Below, piece after piece: positions 25,049 to 37,228 of a stretch of DNA of 64,000 nucleotides. The notes below the pieces were generated by a model, which was not told the DNA's origin, did no database searches, and saw only the letters and a list, made by a program, of their open reading frames with translations. Made by a program: the position numbers and the translations under genes. Where the stretch lies: positions 17,917-81,916 of the forward strand of contig NZ_JAGKJJ010000018.1 of the NCBI RefSeq assembly GCF_020329505.1, in the 5' to 3' direction. This DNA comes from Bradyrhizobium semiaridum (GTDB lineage: Bacteria; Pseudomonadota; Alphaproteobacteria; Rhizobiales; Xanthobacteraceae). Position 1 is the stretch's first letter; every line of letters begins with the position of its first letter.

Positions 25049-26395
25049 ATGAACATCAACACCTCGCCTGATCAGATCGTGCGCGGCACCGCGCAGGTGA
25101 CGCCGGGCTACATGTCCGGCTTCGGCAACAGCTTCGAGACCGAGGCGCTACCCGGCGCGCTGCCGATGGGCCGCAACTCGCCGCAGCGCTGTGCCTATGG
25201 GCTCTATGCCGAGCAATTGTCGGGTTCGCCGTTCACGGCGCCGCGCGGCACCAATGAGCGCTCCTGGCTCTACCGCATCCGGCCCTCGGTGCGGCACTCC
25301 GGCCGCTTTGCCAAGGCAGATAGCGGGCTATGGCGCACCGCGCCCTGCCATGAGTACGACATGCCGATCGCGCAACTGCGCTGGGACCCGGCGCCGATCC
25401 CGCAGGAGGACATGACCTTCCTGCAGGGCGTGCAGACCATGACCACGGCGGGCGATGCCAACACCCAGGCCGGCATGGCGGCGCATGTCTACCTGATCAC
25501 CAAATCGATGGTCGACCAGCATTTCTACAATGCCGACGGCGAGATGCTGTTCGTGCTGCAGCAGGGCAATCTGCGCCTCGTCACCGAGTTCGGCCGCATC
25601 GATGCCGAGCCGGGCGAGATCGTGGTGATCCCGCGCGGCGTCAAGTTCCGCGTCGAGATTCCGAACGGCCCGGCGCGAGGTTATCTCTGCGAAAATTACG
25701 GCGGCGCCTTCACGCTGCCGGAGCGCGGCCCGATCGGTGCCAACTGCTTGGCCAATTCGCGCGATTTCCTGACGCCGGTCGCCAGCTACGAGGACAAGGA
25801 CACGCCGAGCGAGCTCTACGTCAAATGGGGCGGCTCGCTGTTCAGGACCACGCTGCCGCATTCGCCGATCGACGTGGTCGCCTGGCACGGCAATTACGCG
25901 CCCTACAAATACGACCTGCGCACCTTCTCGCCGGTCGGCGCGATCGCGTTCGATCACCCCGATCCGTCGATCTTCACGGTGCTGACCTCGCCGTCGGAGA
26001 CCGCCGGCACCGCCAACATCGACTTTGTGATCTTCCCGGAGCGCTGGATGGTGGCCGACAACACCTTCCGCCCGCCGTGGTACCACATGAACATCATGAG
26101 CGAGTTCATGGGCCTGATCTACGGCGTCTACGACGCCAAGCCGAAGGGCTTCGTGCCGGGAGGTATCAGCCTGCACAATTGCATGCTGCCGCACGGCCCG
26201 GACCGCGATGCCTTCGAGCACGCCAGCAACGGCGAGCTGAGGCCGGTGAAGCTGACCGGCACGATGGCCTTCATGTTCGAGACTCGCTTCCCGCAGCGCG
26301 TGACCCAGCATGCCGCGACGTCGCCGACGCTGCAGGATGATTACTCGGATTGCTGGAAGGGACTCGAAAAGAAGTTCGACCCGAACAAGCCGTGA
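25049..26395 (+). CDS. hmgA: Homogentisate 1,2-dioxygenase
   Basis: From ATG 25049 (AGGAGGA seven bases upstream) the product has 448 residues, the usual length. Non-haem iron ligands are His346 and Glu352 (PPWYHMNIMSEFMG) and His382 (HNCMLPHGPD). The N-terminal YMSGFGNSFETEALPGALP block is diagnostic. It cleaves homogentisate to maleylacetoacetate. It lies between the metallo-hydrolase fold gene and fumarylacetoacetase, with a palindromic repeat before the latter. The longer open frame starting at 25,019 lies in the upstream gene and is not the start. Confidence 0.97.
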   Translation: MNINTSPDQIVRGTAQVTPGYMSGFGNSFETEALPGALPMGRNSPQRCAYGLYAEQLSGSPFTAPRGTNERSWLYRIRPSVRHSGRFAKADSGLWRTAPCHEYDMPIAQLRWDPAPIPQEDMTFLQGVQTMTTAGDANTQAGMAAHVYLITKSMVDQHFYNADGEMLFVLQQGNLRLVTEFGRIDAEPGEIVVIPRGVKFRVEIPNGPARGYLCENYGGAFTLPERGPIGANCLANSRDFLTPVASYEDKDTPSELYVKWGGSLFRTTLPHSPIDVVAWHGNYAPYKYDLRTFSPVGAIAFDHPDPSIFTVLTSPSETAGTANIDFVIFPERWMVADNTFRPPWYHMNIMSEFMGLIYGVYDAKPKGFVPGGISLHNCMLPHGPDRDAFEHASNGELRPVKLTGTMAFMFETRFPQRVTQHAATSPTLQDDYSDCWKGLEKKFDPNKP

Positions 26396-26407
26396 ATTTG
26401 TGTCGGT

Positions 26408-26483
26408 CGTCATCGCCGGGCTTGACCCGGCGATCCATCCCTCTTCGTGAAGATGGATGCCCGGGTCAAGCCCGGGCATGACG
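26408..26483. repeat. 32-base inverted repeat with compensated changes (dispersed element)
   Basis: The arm at 26,408-26,439 (cgtcatcgccgggcttgacc...) is inverted at 26,452-26,483 (...gggtcaagcccgggcatgacg) with a 12-base loop. Each arm also contains its own CCGGGcttgaCCCGG palindrome. It produces a false in-frame extension (KMDARVKPGHDDF) before the fumarylacetoacetase start. Confidence 0.85.
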
Positions 26484-26503
26484 ACTTTCTGATTGGAGAG
26501 ATC

Positions 26504-27775
26504 ATGCCCCACCCCAACGACCCCTCGCTCCGCTCCTTCATCGACGTCGTGCCGACTTCGGACTTCCCGATCCAGAACCTGCCCTACGGCGTGTTCTCCT
26601 CGAAGGATGGCCTCGCGCCGCGCGTCGGCGTCGCGATCGGCGACTATGTGCTCGATCTCTGGGAGCTCGAGCAGGACTCGCGGCTCGACGTCGGCCCGCT
26701 CGGCGTGTTCTCGCAGGGCTCGCTCAACGCCTTCATGGCGCTCGGACCGGAAGTGTGGTCGAAGACGCGGGCGCGGATCAGCGAGCTATTGCGCTCCGAT
26801 CATCCGGAGCTGCGCGACAACAGGGAATTGCGCGCTCGGGCGCTGGTGCCAATGGCCGATGTCAAGCTGCACATGCCGTTTGCGGTGTCCGGCTACACCG
26901 ATTTCTATTCGTCGAAGGAGCACGCCACCAATGTCGGCGTCATGTTCCGCGGCAAGGACAATGCGCTGCAGCCGAACTGGCTGCACATGCCGATCGGCTA
27001 CAACGGCCGCGCCTCGACCGTCGTCGTGTCGGGCACCAAGGTGCGGCGGCCGCGCGGCCAGCTGAAGCCGCCGACATCAGAGGTGCCGAGCTTCGGCCCC
27101 TGCAAGCGGCTCGATTTCGAGCTGGAGATGGGCGTCGTGGTCGGGCAGGCCTCGCCGATGGGCGAGATGCTCACCGAGGAGCAGGCCGAACAGATGATCT
27201 TCGGCTTCGTCATCCTCAACGACTGGAGCGCCCGCGACATCCAGCAGTGGGAATACGTGCCGCTCGGCCCGTTCCAGGCCAAGGCGTTTGCGACGTCGAT
27301 CAGCCCGTGGGTGGTGACGCGCGAGGCGCTGGAGCCGTTCCGGCTGCAGGGGCCGGCGCAAGAGCCGCAGCCGCTGGCCTATCTGAAGCAGACGCAGCCG
27401 AACAATTACGACGTGCAGCTCGGCGTCGCATTGCGCACCAGTGCGATGAACGAGGCGAAGACGATCTGCAGCACCAATTTCAAATACATGTACTGGTCGT
27501 CGGTGCAGCAGCTCGTGCACCACGCCTCCAGCGGCTGCGCGATGAATGTCGGCGATCTGCTCGGCAGCGGCACGATCTCCGGTCCGGAAAAGCATCAGCG
27601 CGGCAGCCTGCTCGAAATCAGCTGGAACGGCGCCGAGCCGGTCGAGCTCGCGGCCGGCGTGACGCGCTCGTTCCTCGAAGACGGCGATTCGCTGCTGATG
27701 CGCGGCTGGTGCCAGGGCGACGGCTATCGCGTCGGCTTCGGTGAGGTCGAAGGCACGATCGTCGCGGCGGGTTGA
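26504..27775 (+). CDS. fahA: Fumarylacetoacetase
   Basis: From ATG 26504 (GGAGAG upstream) the product has 423 residues. It contains an N-terminal SH3-like domain (GVAIGDYVLDLWELE) and a FAH catalytic domain with the metal ligands in FYSSKEH preceded by Asp, in DFELEMGVVVG (two Glu) and in ILNDWSARDIQ (Asp), plus the Lys of FQAKAFATS. The reaction hydrolyses fumarylacetoacetate to fumarate and acetoacetate, the last step of tyrosine/homogentisate breakdown. It is downstream of hmgA on the same strand. Maleylacetoacetate isomerase is not seen nearby. Confidence 0.96.
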   Translation: MPHPNDPSLRSFIDVVPTSDFPIQNLPYGVFSSKDGLAPRVGVAIGDYVLDLWELEQDSRLDVGPLGVFSQGSLNAFMALGPEVWSKTRARISELLRSDHPELRDNRELRARALVPMADVKLHMPFAVSGYTDFYSSKEHATNVGVMFRGKDNALQPNWLHMPIGYNGRASTVVVSGTKVRRPRGQLKPPTSEVPSFGPCKRLDFELEMGVVVGQASPMGEMLTEEQAEQMIFGFVILNDWSARDIQQWEYVPLGPFQAKAFATSISPWVVTREALEPFRLQGPAQEPQPLAYLKQTQPNNYDVQLGVALRTSAMNEAKTICSTNFKYMYWSSVQQLVHHASSGCAMNVGDLLGSGTISGPEKHQRGSLLEISWNGAEPVELAAGVTRSFLEDGDSLLMRGWCQGDGYRVGFGEVEGTIVAAG

Positions 27776-27835
27776 TGCGTCATTGCAAGGCGGAAGCATG
27801 GATTGCTTCGCTTCGCTCGCAATGTCGGGGAGAGG

Positions 27836-28147
27836 TCACCGCTCTTCCGGCCTGATGTCCCGCAGCCGCGCCGTATGCGCCGCGCAGTCCTCGACGCTGT
27901 ATTTGAGATGCACCCGCTTATCGGATGGCGGCTGATTCAGCGTGCAGACGCCCGGCCGCCACGCCTTGGCGGGGCGGATCGGCCGCGGCGCGAAGCCGCC
28001 GCCGCAGTTCGGGCAGACATTGCCGAGCTTGGTCTCGGCGCAATCCGCGCAGAACGTGCATTCATAGGAGCAGATCCGCGCATCGGTCGCGCTCGGCGGC
28101 AGGTCCTTGTCGCAATATTCGCAGTTCGGTCGCAGCTGCAGCGCCAT
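27836..28147 (-). CDS. DUF1272 cysteine-rich zinc-binding protein
   Basis: From ATG 28147 the product has 103 residues (an upstream in-frame start at 28,177 adds ten). Four cysteine pairs lie in NCEYCDKDL, ICSYECTFCADCA and VCPNCGGGF, then RPIRP, the classic DUF1272 pattern. It is a small cytosolic zinc-ribbon-like protein of unknown role. It is convergent with fahA and on the same strand as the Lrp regulator upstream, 86 bases away. Confidence 0.9.
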   Translation of the reverse strand: MALQLRPNCEYCDKDLPPSATDARICSYECTFCADCAETKLGNVCPNCGGGFAPRPIRPAKAWRPGVCTLNQPPSDKRVHLKYSVEDCAAHTARLRDIRPEER

Positions 28148-28233
28148 GGGTCGTCTCTCTTCCCGGTCTTCACACAATCATCGCAAATCGTCAGGCGAAA
28201 GCGAATGTCGCATTTCCCTCGATTTGCGCCACG

Positions 28234-28707
28234 CTAGCCCAATGCCTTGAGCGGCAGTTTGGTGCTCTCCTTCAGCCGGTCGAGCACGATCGAGGAGCGC
28301 ACATGGGCGACGCTCTGGTGCGGCATCAGCACGTTGTTGACGATGTCGGACAGGCTCTTGAGGTCGCGCAGGATCACCTTGAGGACATAGTCGGCATCGC
28401 CGGTCAGCGCGTAGGCTTCCTGGATGTCGTCGATGCGGTTGACCAGCTCGCGAAATCGTTTGGCGTTATCTGGCGAATGGGTCGCCAGAGTGATGTGGAT
28501 GAAGGCGATCAGGCCGAAGCCGAGCGCCTCGCCGGCAAGGTCGGCGTGGTACCCGGAAATCACCTTCTCCTCTTCCAGCCGCATCCGCCGCCGCGAGCAT
28601 TGCGAGGCGGACAGGCCGACCAGGTCGGCGAGCTGCTGGTTGGTCAGCCGGCCGTCGTCCTGCAGGGCGGCAAGCATTTTGAGGTCGAAGGTGTCGACTT
28701 CAGCCAT
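28234..28707 (-). CDS. Lrp/AsnC family regulator, divergent from hppD
   Basis: From ATG 28707 the product has 157 residues (ATG 28731 would add eight). The HTH is at about 3-60 (DLKMLAALQDDGRLTNQQLA, LSASQCSRRRMRLEEEKVIS) and the RAM ligand-binding domain at about 70-150 (AYALTGDADYVLKVILRDLK). The ligand pocket loop GDADY is of Lrp type, so an aromatic amino acid or keto acid is a plausible effector. Divergence from hppD and a perfect palindrome between them point to control of tyrosine catabolism. Confidence 0.92.
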   Translation of the reverse strand: MAEVDTFDLKMLAALQDDGRLTNQQLADLVGLSASQCSRRRMRLEEEKVISGYHADLAGEALGFGLIAFIHITLATHSPDNAKRFRELVNRIDDIQEAYALTGDADYVLKVILRDLKSLSDIVNNVLMPHQSVAHVRSSIVLDRLKESTKLPLKALG

Positions 28708-28732
28708 GCGCAGAATCTCGGTTTGATGCACA

Positions 28733-28746
28733 TATCGTGCACGATA
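28733..28746. promoter_or_regulatory. Perfect 14-base palindrome TATCGTGCACGATA between lrp-type gene and hppD
   Basis: The sequence equals its own reverse complement and lies 26 bases before the regulator start and 83 before hppD. A second TTTTGCACGCA follows at about 28,764-28,775. Its position and symmetry fit an Lrp/AsnC-family operator controlling both directions. Confidence 0.5.
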
Positions 28747-28828
28747 CTGCCGAATAGCGAATCATTTTGCACGCACTTTGCGCGGTAAATGGCGGAAAAT
28801 CACCGCAATTCATCAGGGAGATTCCGCC

Positions 28829-29947
<1,119 letters not shown>

Positions 29948-29987
29948 CGACCTTGTAGGAGAATGCGCTCGCGCAAGACTCCCGGTC

Positions 29988-30032
29988 GTCGTCCCGGCCT
30001 GGTGCGCAATTGCGCACGGCGGCCGGGACGAC
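29988..30032. repeat. 45-base palindrome with GTGCGCAATTGCGCAC core
   Basis: Arms gtcgtcccggcc (29,988-29,999) and ggccgggacgac (30,021-30,032) flank the self-complementary core. Same length and core as 49,751-49,795, with different outer arms. Placed between convergent hppD and the CoA-transferase/racemase gene, where it could terminate both. Confidence 0.88.
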
Positions 30033-30039
30033 ATCGAGG

Positions 30040-31152
30040 TTATCTCGCCGCCTTCCACGCCGCGGTCACATCGGCGATATCGGCGAGCTCCGGCTCGCGG
30101 ATCGCCGACGGCGTGCGCGAGAAGCGCGGCGCGGGCGCCGGCTGGGTGACGCCGTGGCGCTCGACGAACACCCCGCGCGCCGCCATGTGCGGATGCTTCG
30201 GCGCTTCCTCCATGGTCAGGATCGGCGCGAAGCAGATGTCGGTGCCTTCCATGATCTCGCACCAGTCGGCGCGCGATTTCGTCTTGAACACCTTCGTCAG
30301 CTTTTCCTTGAGTGCCGGCCAGGCCTTGCGGTCCATCTGCGCGTCGAAATCGGCGTCGGTGAGGTCGGCATGCTTGCGCAGCAGCGCGTAGAACTGCGGT
30401 TCGATCGATCCGATCGAGATGAAATTGCCGCAGGAGCATTCGTAGACGCCATAGAAATGCGCGCCGCCGTCGAGGAAGTTCTGGTCGCGGCCGCCGCTCC
30501 AGCGGCCCTGCGCGGCCATGTCGTAGAACATCGACATCAGCGACGCCGCGCCGTCGCACATCGCCGTGTCGACCACCTGGCCCTTGCCGGATTTCTGCGC
30601 CTCGAGCAGCGCAGCGAGCACGCCAACCACCAGATAGAGCGCGCCGCCGCCGAAATCGCCGACCAGGTTGAGCGGCGGCACCGGCTTCTCCTTGGGTCCG
30701 ATCGCGGCGAGCGCACCCGTGATCGAGATGTAGTTGATGTCATGGCCGGCGGCATTGGCCAGCGGGCCTTCCTGGCCCCAACCGGTCATCCGGCCGTAGA
30801 CCAGTTTTGGATTGCGCGCGAGCACGACATCCGGACCGAGGCCGAGCCGTTCCATCACGCCGGGGCGGAAACCCTCGATCAATGCGTCTGCATGGCCGAG
30901 CAGCTCGAGCACCTCGGCGACCGCGGTCTTGTTCTTGAGGTCGAGCTCGATCACCTTGCGGCCGCGGGTTGCCACCGCCTTCAGATTCTTGCCGGCGCCG
31001 ACGCGGTCGAGGGTGATGACCTCGGCGCCCATGTCGGCCAGCAGCATGCAGGCGAACGGGCCGGGACCGATGCCGGCGAATTCGACGATGCGGAAGCCGG
31101 CGAGGGGGCCCGAGGCGCGGACGGCGGATTGGGGAGCGGGCTTGTCGAGCAC
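30040..31152 (-). CDS. CaiB/BaiF family acyl-CoA enzyme, alpha-methylacyl-CoA racemase-like
   Basis: The protein has 370 residues. The family motif begins LAGFRIVEFAGIGPGPFACM and continues with VITLDRVGAG. Racemase-type residues are seen in GHDINYISITGAL (His and Asp), LVGDFGGGALYLV (Asp) and GAHFYGVYE (Glu). Racemases of this type move 2-methylacyl-CoA esters between R and S forms for beta-oxidation. It is alone on its strand, with a terminator-like hairpin and an operator-like repeat upstream. CoA transfer cannot be fully excluded. Confidence 0.88.
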   Translation of the reverse strand: MLDKPAPQSAVRASGPLAGFRIVEFAGIGPGPFACMLLADMGAEVITLDRVGAGKNLKAVATRGRKVIELDLKNKTAVAEVLELLGHADALIEGFRPGVMERLGLGPDVVLARNPKLVYGRMTGWGQEGPLANAAGHDINYISITGALAAIGPKEKPVPPLNLVGDFGGGALYLVVGVLAALLEAQKSGKGQVVDTAMCDGAASLMSMFYDMAAQGRWSGGRDQNFLDGGAHFYGVYECSCGNFISIGSIEPQFYALLRKHADLTDADFDAQMDRKAWPALKEKLTKVFKTKSRADWCEIMEGTDICFAPILTMEEAPKHPHMAARGVFVERHGVTQPAPAPRFSRTPSAIREPELADIADVTAAWKAAR

Positions 31153-31217
31153 GTTGTTGTTCCGTTTGGTGCGGGGGATTTGATGGCGTTTCCGACCGTC
31201 CGTCAGACGGTATTCTT

Positions 31218-31238
31218 AATTAGCTGATTAGCTAAATT
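31218..31238. promoter_or_regulatory. AT-rich operator-like repeat upstream of the racemase-like gene
   Basis: AATTAGCT-GATT-AGCTAAATT has inverted TTAGCT/AGCTAA arms and also a direct repeat of ATTAGCT with an 8-base period. It stands out from GC-rich surroundings, 66 bases before the ATG at 31,152, so it is probably part of that promoter. Confidence 0.35.
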
Positions 31239-31280
31239 GTCTCGCCGAATGGGCGAGGTGGCAAGCGGCTTTTGCCGGTA

Positions 31281-31314
31281 AAATGCGAACGGCGCGCATC
31301 GCTGCGCGCCGTTC
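31281..31314 (-). terminator. Rho-independent-type terminator after the coxM-like gene
   Basis: GAACGGCGCGC pairs perfectly with GCGCGCCGTTC (31,287-31,314, six-base loop). On the minus strand it is followed by GCATTTTACC, a short U run. It lies 36 bases after the coxM-like stop. Confidence 0.6.
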
Positions 31315-31349
31315 CAGACTTGCGTTTAGGCGCTATCGCCCGGTCGGCG

Positions 31350-32150
31350 CTAGCTCGCGGCAGCCACCGCGCGCTGGCCCATCACCTTGACCAGATTGGC
31401 GCGATAGTCCGCCGAGCCGTGGATGTCGGCGAGCAGGCCGCTTGCCGAGATCGTGACGCTGTCGAGCGCGCTTGGCGACCAGTTCGCCTTCAGCGCCTGC
31501 TCGATCGCCGGCACCCGCATCACGCCGCTCTGCGAGGCGCCGGTGGCGGCGACGCGGATGTCGCCGGACTTGGTCTGGGCGACGAACACGCCGGTCAGCG
31601 CGAAGCGCGAGGCCGGATGCCGCATCTTGGCGTAGCCGGCCTTCGCCGGCACCGGGAACGCGACTTGCGTGATGATCTCGCCGTCTTCGAGCGCTGTCGA
31701 GAACAGGCCCTTGAAGAAATCCTCCGCCGAGATCGACCGCTTGTTGGTCTTCACCGTCGCGCCGAGCGCCAGCACCGCCGCCGGATAGTCCGCCGCCGGG
31801 TCGTTGTTGGCGAGCGAGCCACCGATCGTGCCGCGATAGCGCACGGCAGGATCGCCGATCATCGAGGCCAGATGGGCCAGCGCCGGGATCGCCTTCCGCA
31901 CCGCGTCGCTCTGCGACACGTCGTAATGCGGCGTCGCCGCCTTGATCGTCACGGTGTCGCCCGACACCTCGATTCCGATCAGTTCCTGGAGCTTGGAGAG
32001 GTCGATCACGTCGGAGGGCGAGGCGAGGCGCTGTTTCATCACCGGAAGCAGGGTCTGCCCGCCGGCGAGAAACTTCGATTCGCTGCCCTTGGCGAAGGTG
32101 GCCGCGGCGTCCGCGACCGAGGAAGCGCGATGATAATTGGTCTCGTACAT
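31350..32150 (-). CDS. coxM: FAD-binding medium subunit of a CO-dehydrogenase-like molybdenum hydroxylase
   Basis: From ATG 32150 (AAGGAGG eight bases upstream) the product has 266 residues. FAD motifs are AGGQTLLPVMKQRL (about 30-43) and TIGGSLANNDPAADYPA (about 110-126), and a CO_deh_flav C-terminal domain follows. It is the last gene of the S-L-M operon; 14 bases separate it from the large-subunit stop. It passes electrons from the Fe-S subunit to a quinone or other acceptor. The longer open frame to 32,321 lies in the large-subunit gene. Confidence 0.92.
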   Translation of the reverse strand: MYETNYHRASSVADAAATFAKGSESKFLAGGQTLLPVMKQRLASPSDVIDLSKLQELIGIEVSGDTVTIKAATPHYDVSQSDAVRKAIPALAHLASMIGDPAVRYRGTIGGSLANNDPAADYPAAVLALGATVKTNKRSISAEDFFKGLFSTALEDGEIITQVAFPVPAKAGYAKMRHPASRFALTGVFVAQTKSGDIRVAATGASQSGVMRVPAIEQALKANWSPSALDSVTISASGLLADIHGSADYRANLVKVMGQRAVAAAS

Positions 32151-32164
32151 GGCTCTCCCTCCTT

Positions 32165-34504
<2,340 letters not shown>

Positions 34505-34587
34505 TGTCTGATCCTCCCGACCGGAGATTTCGAATGCCGCCGTTTCCTTCGAGACCGGCGGTGATGAGCTTGATCGTGCGTGGCGCG

Positions 34588-35073
<486 letters not shown>

Positions 35074-35490
35074 GCGTTCCTCCCAAGTCTTGGCTCTCAA
35101 ATTATTGGCCCACTACAGCACGCTTCATTTGCCACGTAACCGCGATCAAAGTCGTAGTCGCGGACTTGTCATGAAGGCGCGCCGGGCTTGCATCTTCGAT
35201 CCTAGCAGCCGGCCATTGAATGGGCAATTTGCAAGCTGACGCAAGGCCGGTGCAGCGCGGCGAAATAGCATCTGCATGCACGGTGGTGCCCGCAATCGCA
35301 CGCGCGTTCGCTGTGCGGGAATCGGCCGGCGCGGCCGCTACTACCTTCCGCCTATAACGAGCAAAAAGCGTTGCTGTCATTTTTGTCGTCGATGCAGCGA
35401 CGGAAGATCTCTGGTTCACGAATTGGGTAGAGAGCCGCGCGCGCGATGCATGCATCGCGGCAACGAAACCATTTTGTTTGGAGGAAACAG
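35074..35490. other. Divergent promoter region, no gene seen
   Basis: The 417 bases between coxS (minus) and the PQQ dehydrogenase (plus) contain no credible ORF. AT-richer stretches near 35,105-35,160 and 35,375-35,400 are the likely promoter zones. No clear operator is recognised. Confidence 0.5.
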
Positions 35491-37206
35491 ATGAAGCTGA
35501 GAAGCGGGATTTTCTTTGCCGGCGTGTCGCTGGCGGCCATGCTGATGGTGGGCATCGGGGCGTCGAGGGCCAACGATTCCGTCGCCAAGGCGGTATCCGA
35601 TCCGAACGGATGGGCGATTGCCGGCCATGACTACGGCAACACACGCTTCAGCGGCCTGAAGCAGATCAATGCCGAGAATGTCGGCAAGCTGCAGCTGGTA
35701 TACTCGATGTCGCTGGCCTCGTTGCGCTCCAACGAAGCCTCGCCGGTCGTGATCGGCAAGACGCTCTACGTCTCAACCTCCTGGGGACCGAAATACGTCT
35801 ATGCGATCGACGCCGCCACCGGCGCCCGCAAATGGACCTGGCAGCCGGATATCCCCGATGACGTGCTTCAATATGCCTGCTGCGACGTCAACAGCCGCGG
35901 CGTGTCCTACGCCGACGGCAAGATCTTCGTCGGCCGGCTCGACGGCAAGCTGACCGCGCTCGATGCCGAAACCGGCAAGGAGCTGTGGACCTCGACCGTC
36001 GTCGACTACAAGCAGGGCTCGGTGATCACCTCGCCGCCGCTGATCGTCCGCGACAAGGTCATCACCGGCTTCGGCGGCGGCGAATACGGTGTCCGCGGCG
36101 CGTTGCAGGCGTACTCCCTCAAGGATGGCAAGCTGCTCTGGCAGACCTACACGGTGCCGGCGCCCGGTGAGCCCGGCAGCGACACCTGGAAGGGCGACAC
36201 CGGCCTGCATGGCGGCGGCGCTGCCTGGCTGGTCGGCTCCTACGACGCCAAGACCGACACGGTGTATTGGGGCACCAGCAACCCGGGGCCGTGGAATACC
36301 GCGGTGCGCTCCACCGGCGACGGCAATTTCGGCAAGCTGACCAATCTCTACACGGCCTCGACGCTGGCGATCGATCCCAACAACGGCAAGATCAAGTGGC
36401 ACATCCAGGGCACGCCGGCCGACGCCTGGGACTATGACGGCGTCAATGAGCTGCTGCTCGCCGACCTCAAGATCAAGGGGGCGGACACACCTGTCCTGAT
36501 GAAGGCCGACCGTAACGGCTTCTTCTTCGTCGCCAACCGCGAGACCGGCAAGATGATCTCGGCCGAGAAGTATGTCTTCACTAACTGGGCCAAGAAGTGG
36601 GACATCAACACGATGCGCGCCGACGAGGATCCGGACAAGCGCCCGGGCCCCGGCCATCCCGCCAAGGACATCTGCCCGAACCTGATCGGTGGCAAGAACT
36701 GGCAGCCGATGTCGTTCAACCCGCAGACCGGCCTCGTCTACATCCCGACCAACAATGTTTGCATGGACTGGTCGGTCAGCGACGTGAACTACAAGCGCGG
36801 GGTGTTCTATCTCGGCGCCGAATTCCCGACCAAGGAAGGTCCGGGCGGCTTCCTCGGCGAGCTCGTGGCCTGGGATCCGATCGCCAACAAGAAGGTGTGG
36901 AGCATCAAGGAAGACCTGCCCTTCAACGGCGGCACGCTGACGACCGGCGGCAACCTGGTGTTCTCCGGCAATCTGCACGGCGACTTCCGCGCCATCGACG
37001 CCAGGAGCGGCAAGGTGCTGTGGAGCAAGAACCTCGGCAGCGGCATCGGCGCGGGCCCGGTGACCTATTCGGTCGACGGCAAGCAGTATGTCGCGATCGT
37101 CGTCGGACGCACCGCGGCGCTGCCGGCCTTCCTCGGCGACATCGGCAAGAAGATGGTCGCCGCGGCGCCCGAAGGCGGCTCGCTGTTCGTGTTCGCCCTG
37201 CAGTAA
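35491..37206 (+). CDS. PQQ-dependent alcohol dehydrogenase with the lanthanide-type Asp pair
   Basis: From ATG 35491 (GGAGG seven bases upstream) the product has 571 residues with a signal peptide (1-27) and an eight-bladed quinoprotein propeller with W-motifs such as GARKWTWQP. The vicinal disulfide is Cys130-Cys131 (QYACCDVN). Metal and PQQ ligands are Glu198 (GGGEYGVRG), Asn264 (TSNPGPWN) and catalytic Asp314 in AWDYDGVNE. Asp316, two residues later, is the extra acid that marks XoxF/ExaF/PedH-type, rare-earth-dependent enzymes; calcium MxaF has Ala there. The substrate, methanol or a longer alcohol, cannot be told. It is followed by its likely electron-acceptor fusion gene. Confidence 0.9.
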   Translation: MKLRSGIFFAGVSLAAMLMVGIGASRANDSVAKAVSDPNGWAIAGHDYGNTRFSGLKQINAENVGKLQLVYSMSLASLRSNEASPVVIGKTLYVSTSWGPKYVYAIDAATGARKWTWQPDIPDDVLQYACCDVNSRGVSYADGKIFVGRLDGKLTALDAETGKELWTSTVVDYKQGSVITSPPLIVRDKVITGFGGGEYGVRGALQAYSLKDGKLLWQTYTVPAPGEPGSDTWKGDTGLHGGGAAWLVGSYDAKTDTVYWGTSNPGPWNTAVRSTGDGNFGKLTNLYTASTLAIDPNNGKIKWHIQGTPADAWDYDGVNELLLADLKIKGADTPVLMKADRNGFFFVANRETGKMISAEKYVFTNWAKKWDINTMRADEDPDKRPGPGHPAKDICPNLIGGKNWQPMSFNPQTGLVYIPTNNVCMDWSVSDVNYKRGVFYLGAEFPTKEGPGGFLGELVAWDPIANKKVWSIKEDLPFNGGTLTTGGNLVFSGNLHGDFRAIDARSGKVLWSKNLGSGIGAGPVTYSVDGKQYVAIVVGRTAALPAFLGDIGKKMVAAAPEGGSLFVFALQ

Positions 37207-37228
37207 CGATCACTGAACGGAGGCAGCA

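Noticed and set aside
26447..26503. N-terminal extension of fumarylacetoacetase beginning MKMDARVKPGHDD
   Set aside because: This is translation of the palindromic repeat; the true ATG at 26,504 has its own ribosome site.
35491..37206. Calcium-type methanol dehydrogenase (MxaF)
   Set aside because: The residue two after the catalytic Asp is Asp rather than Ala.
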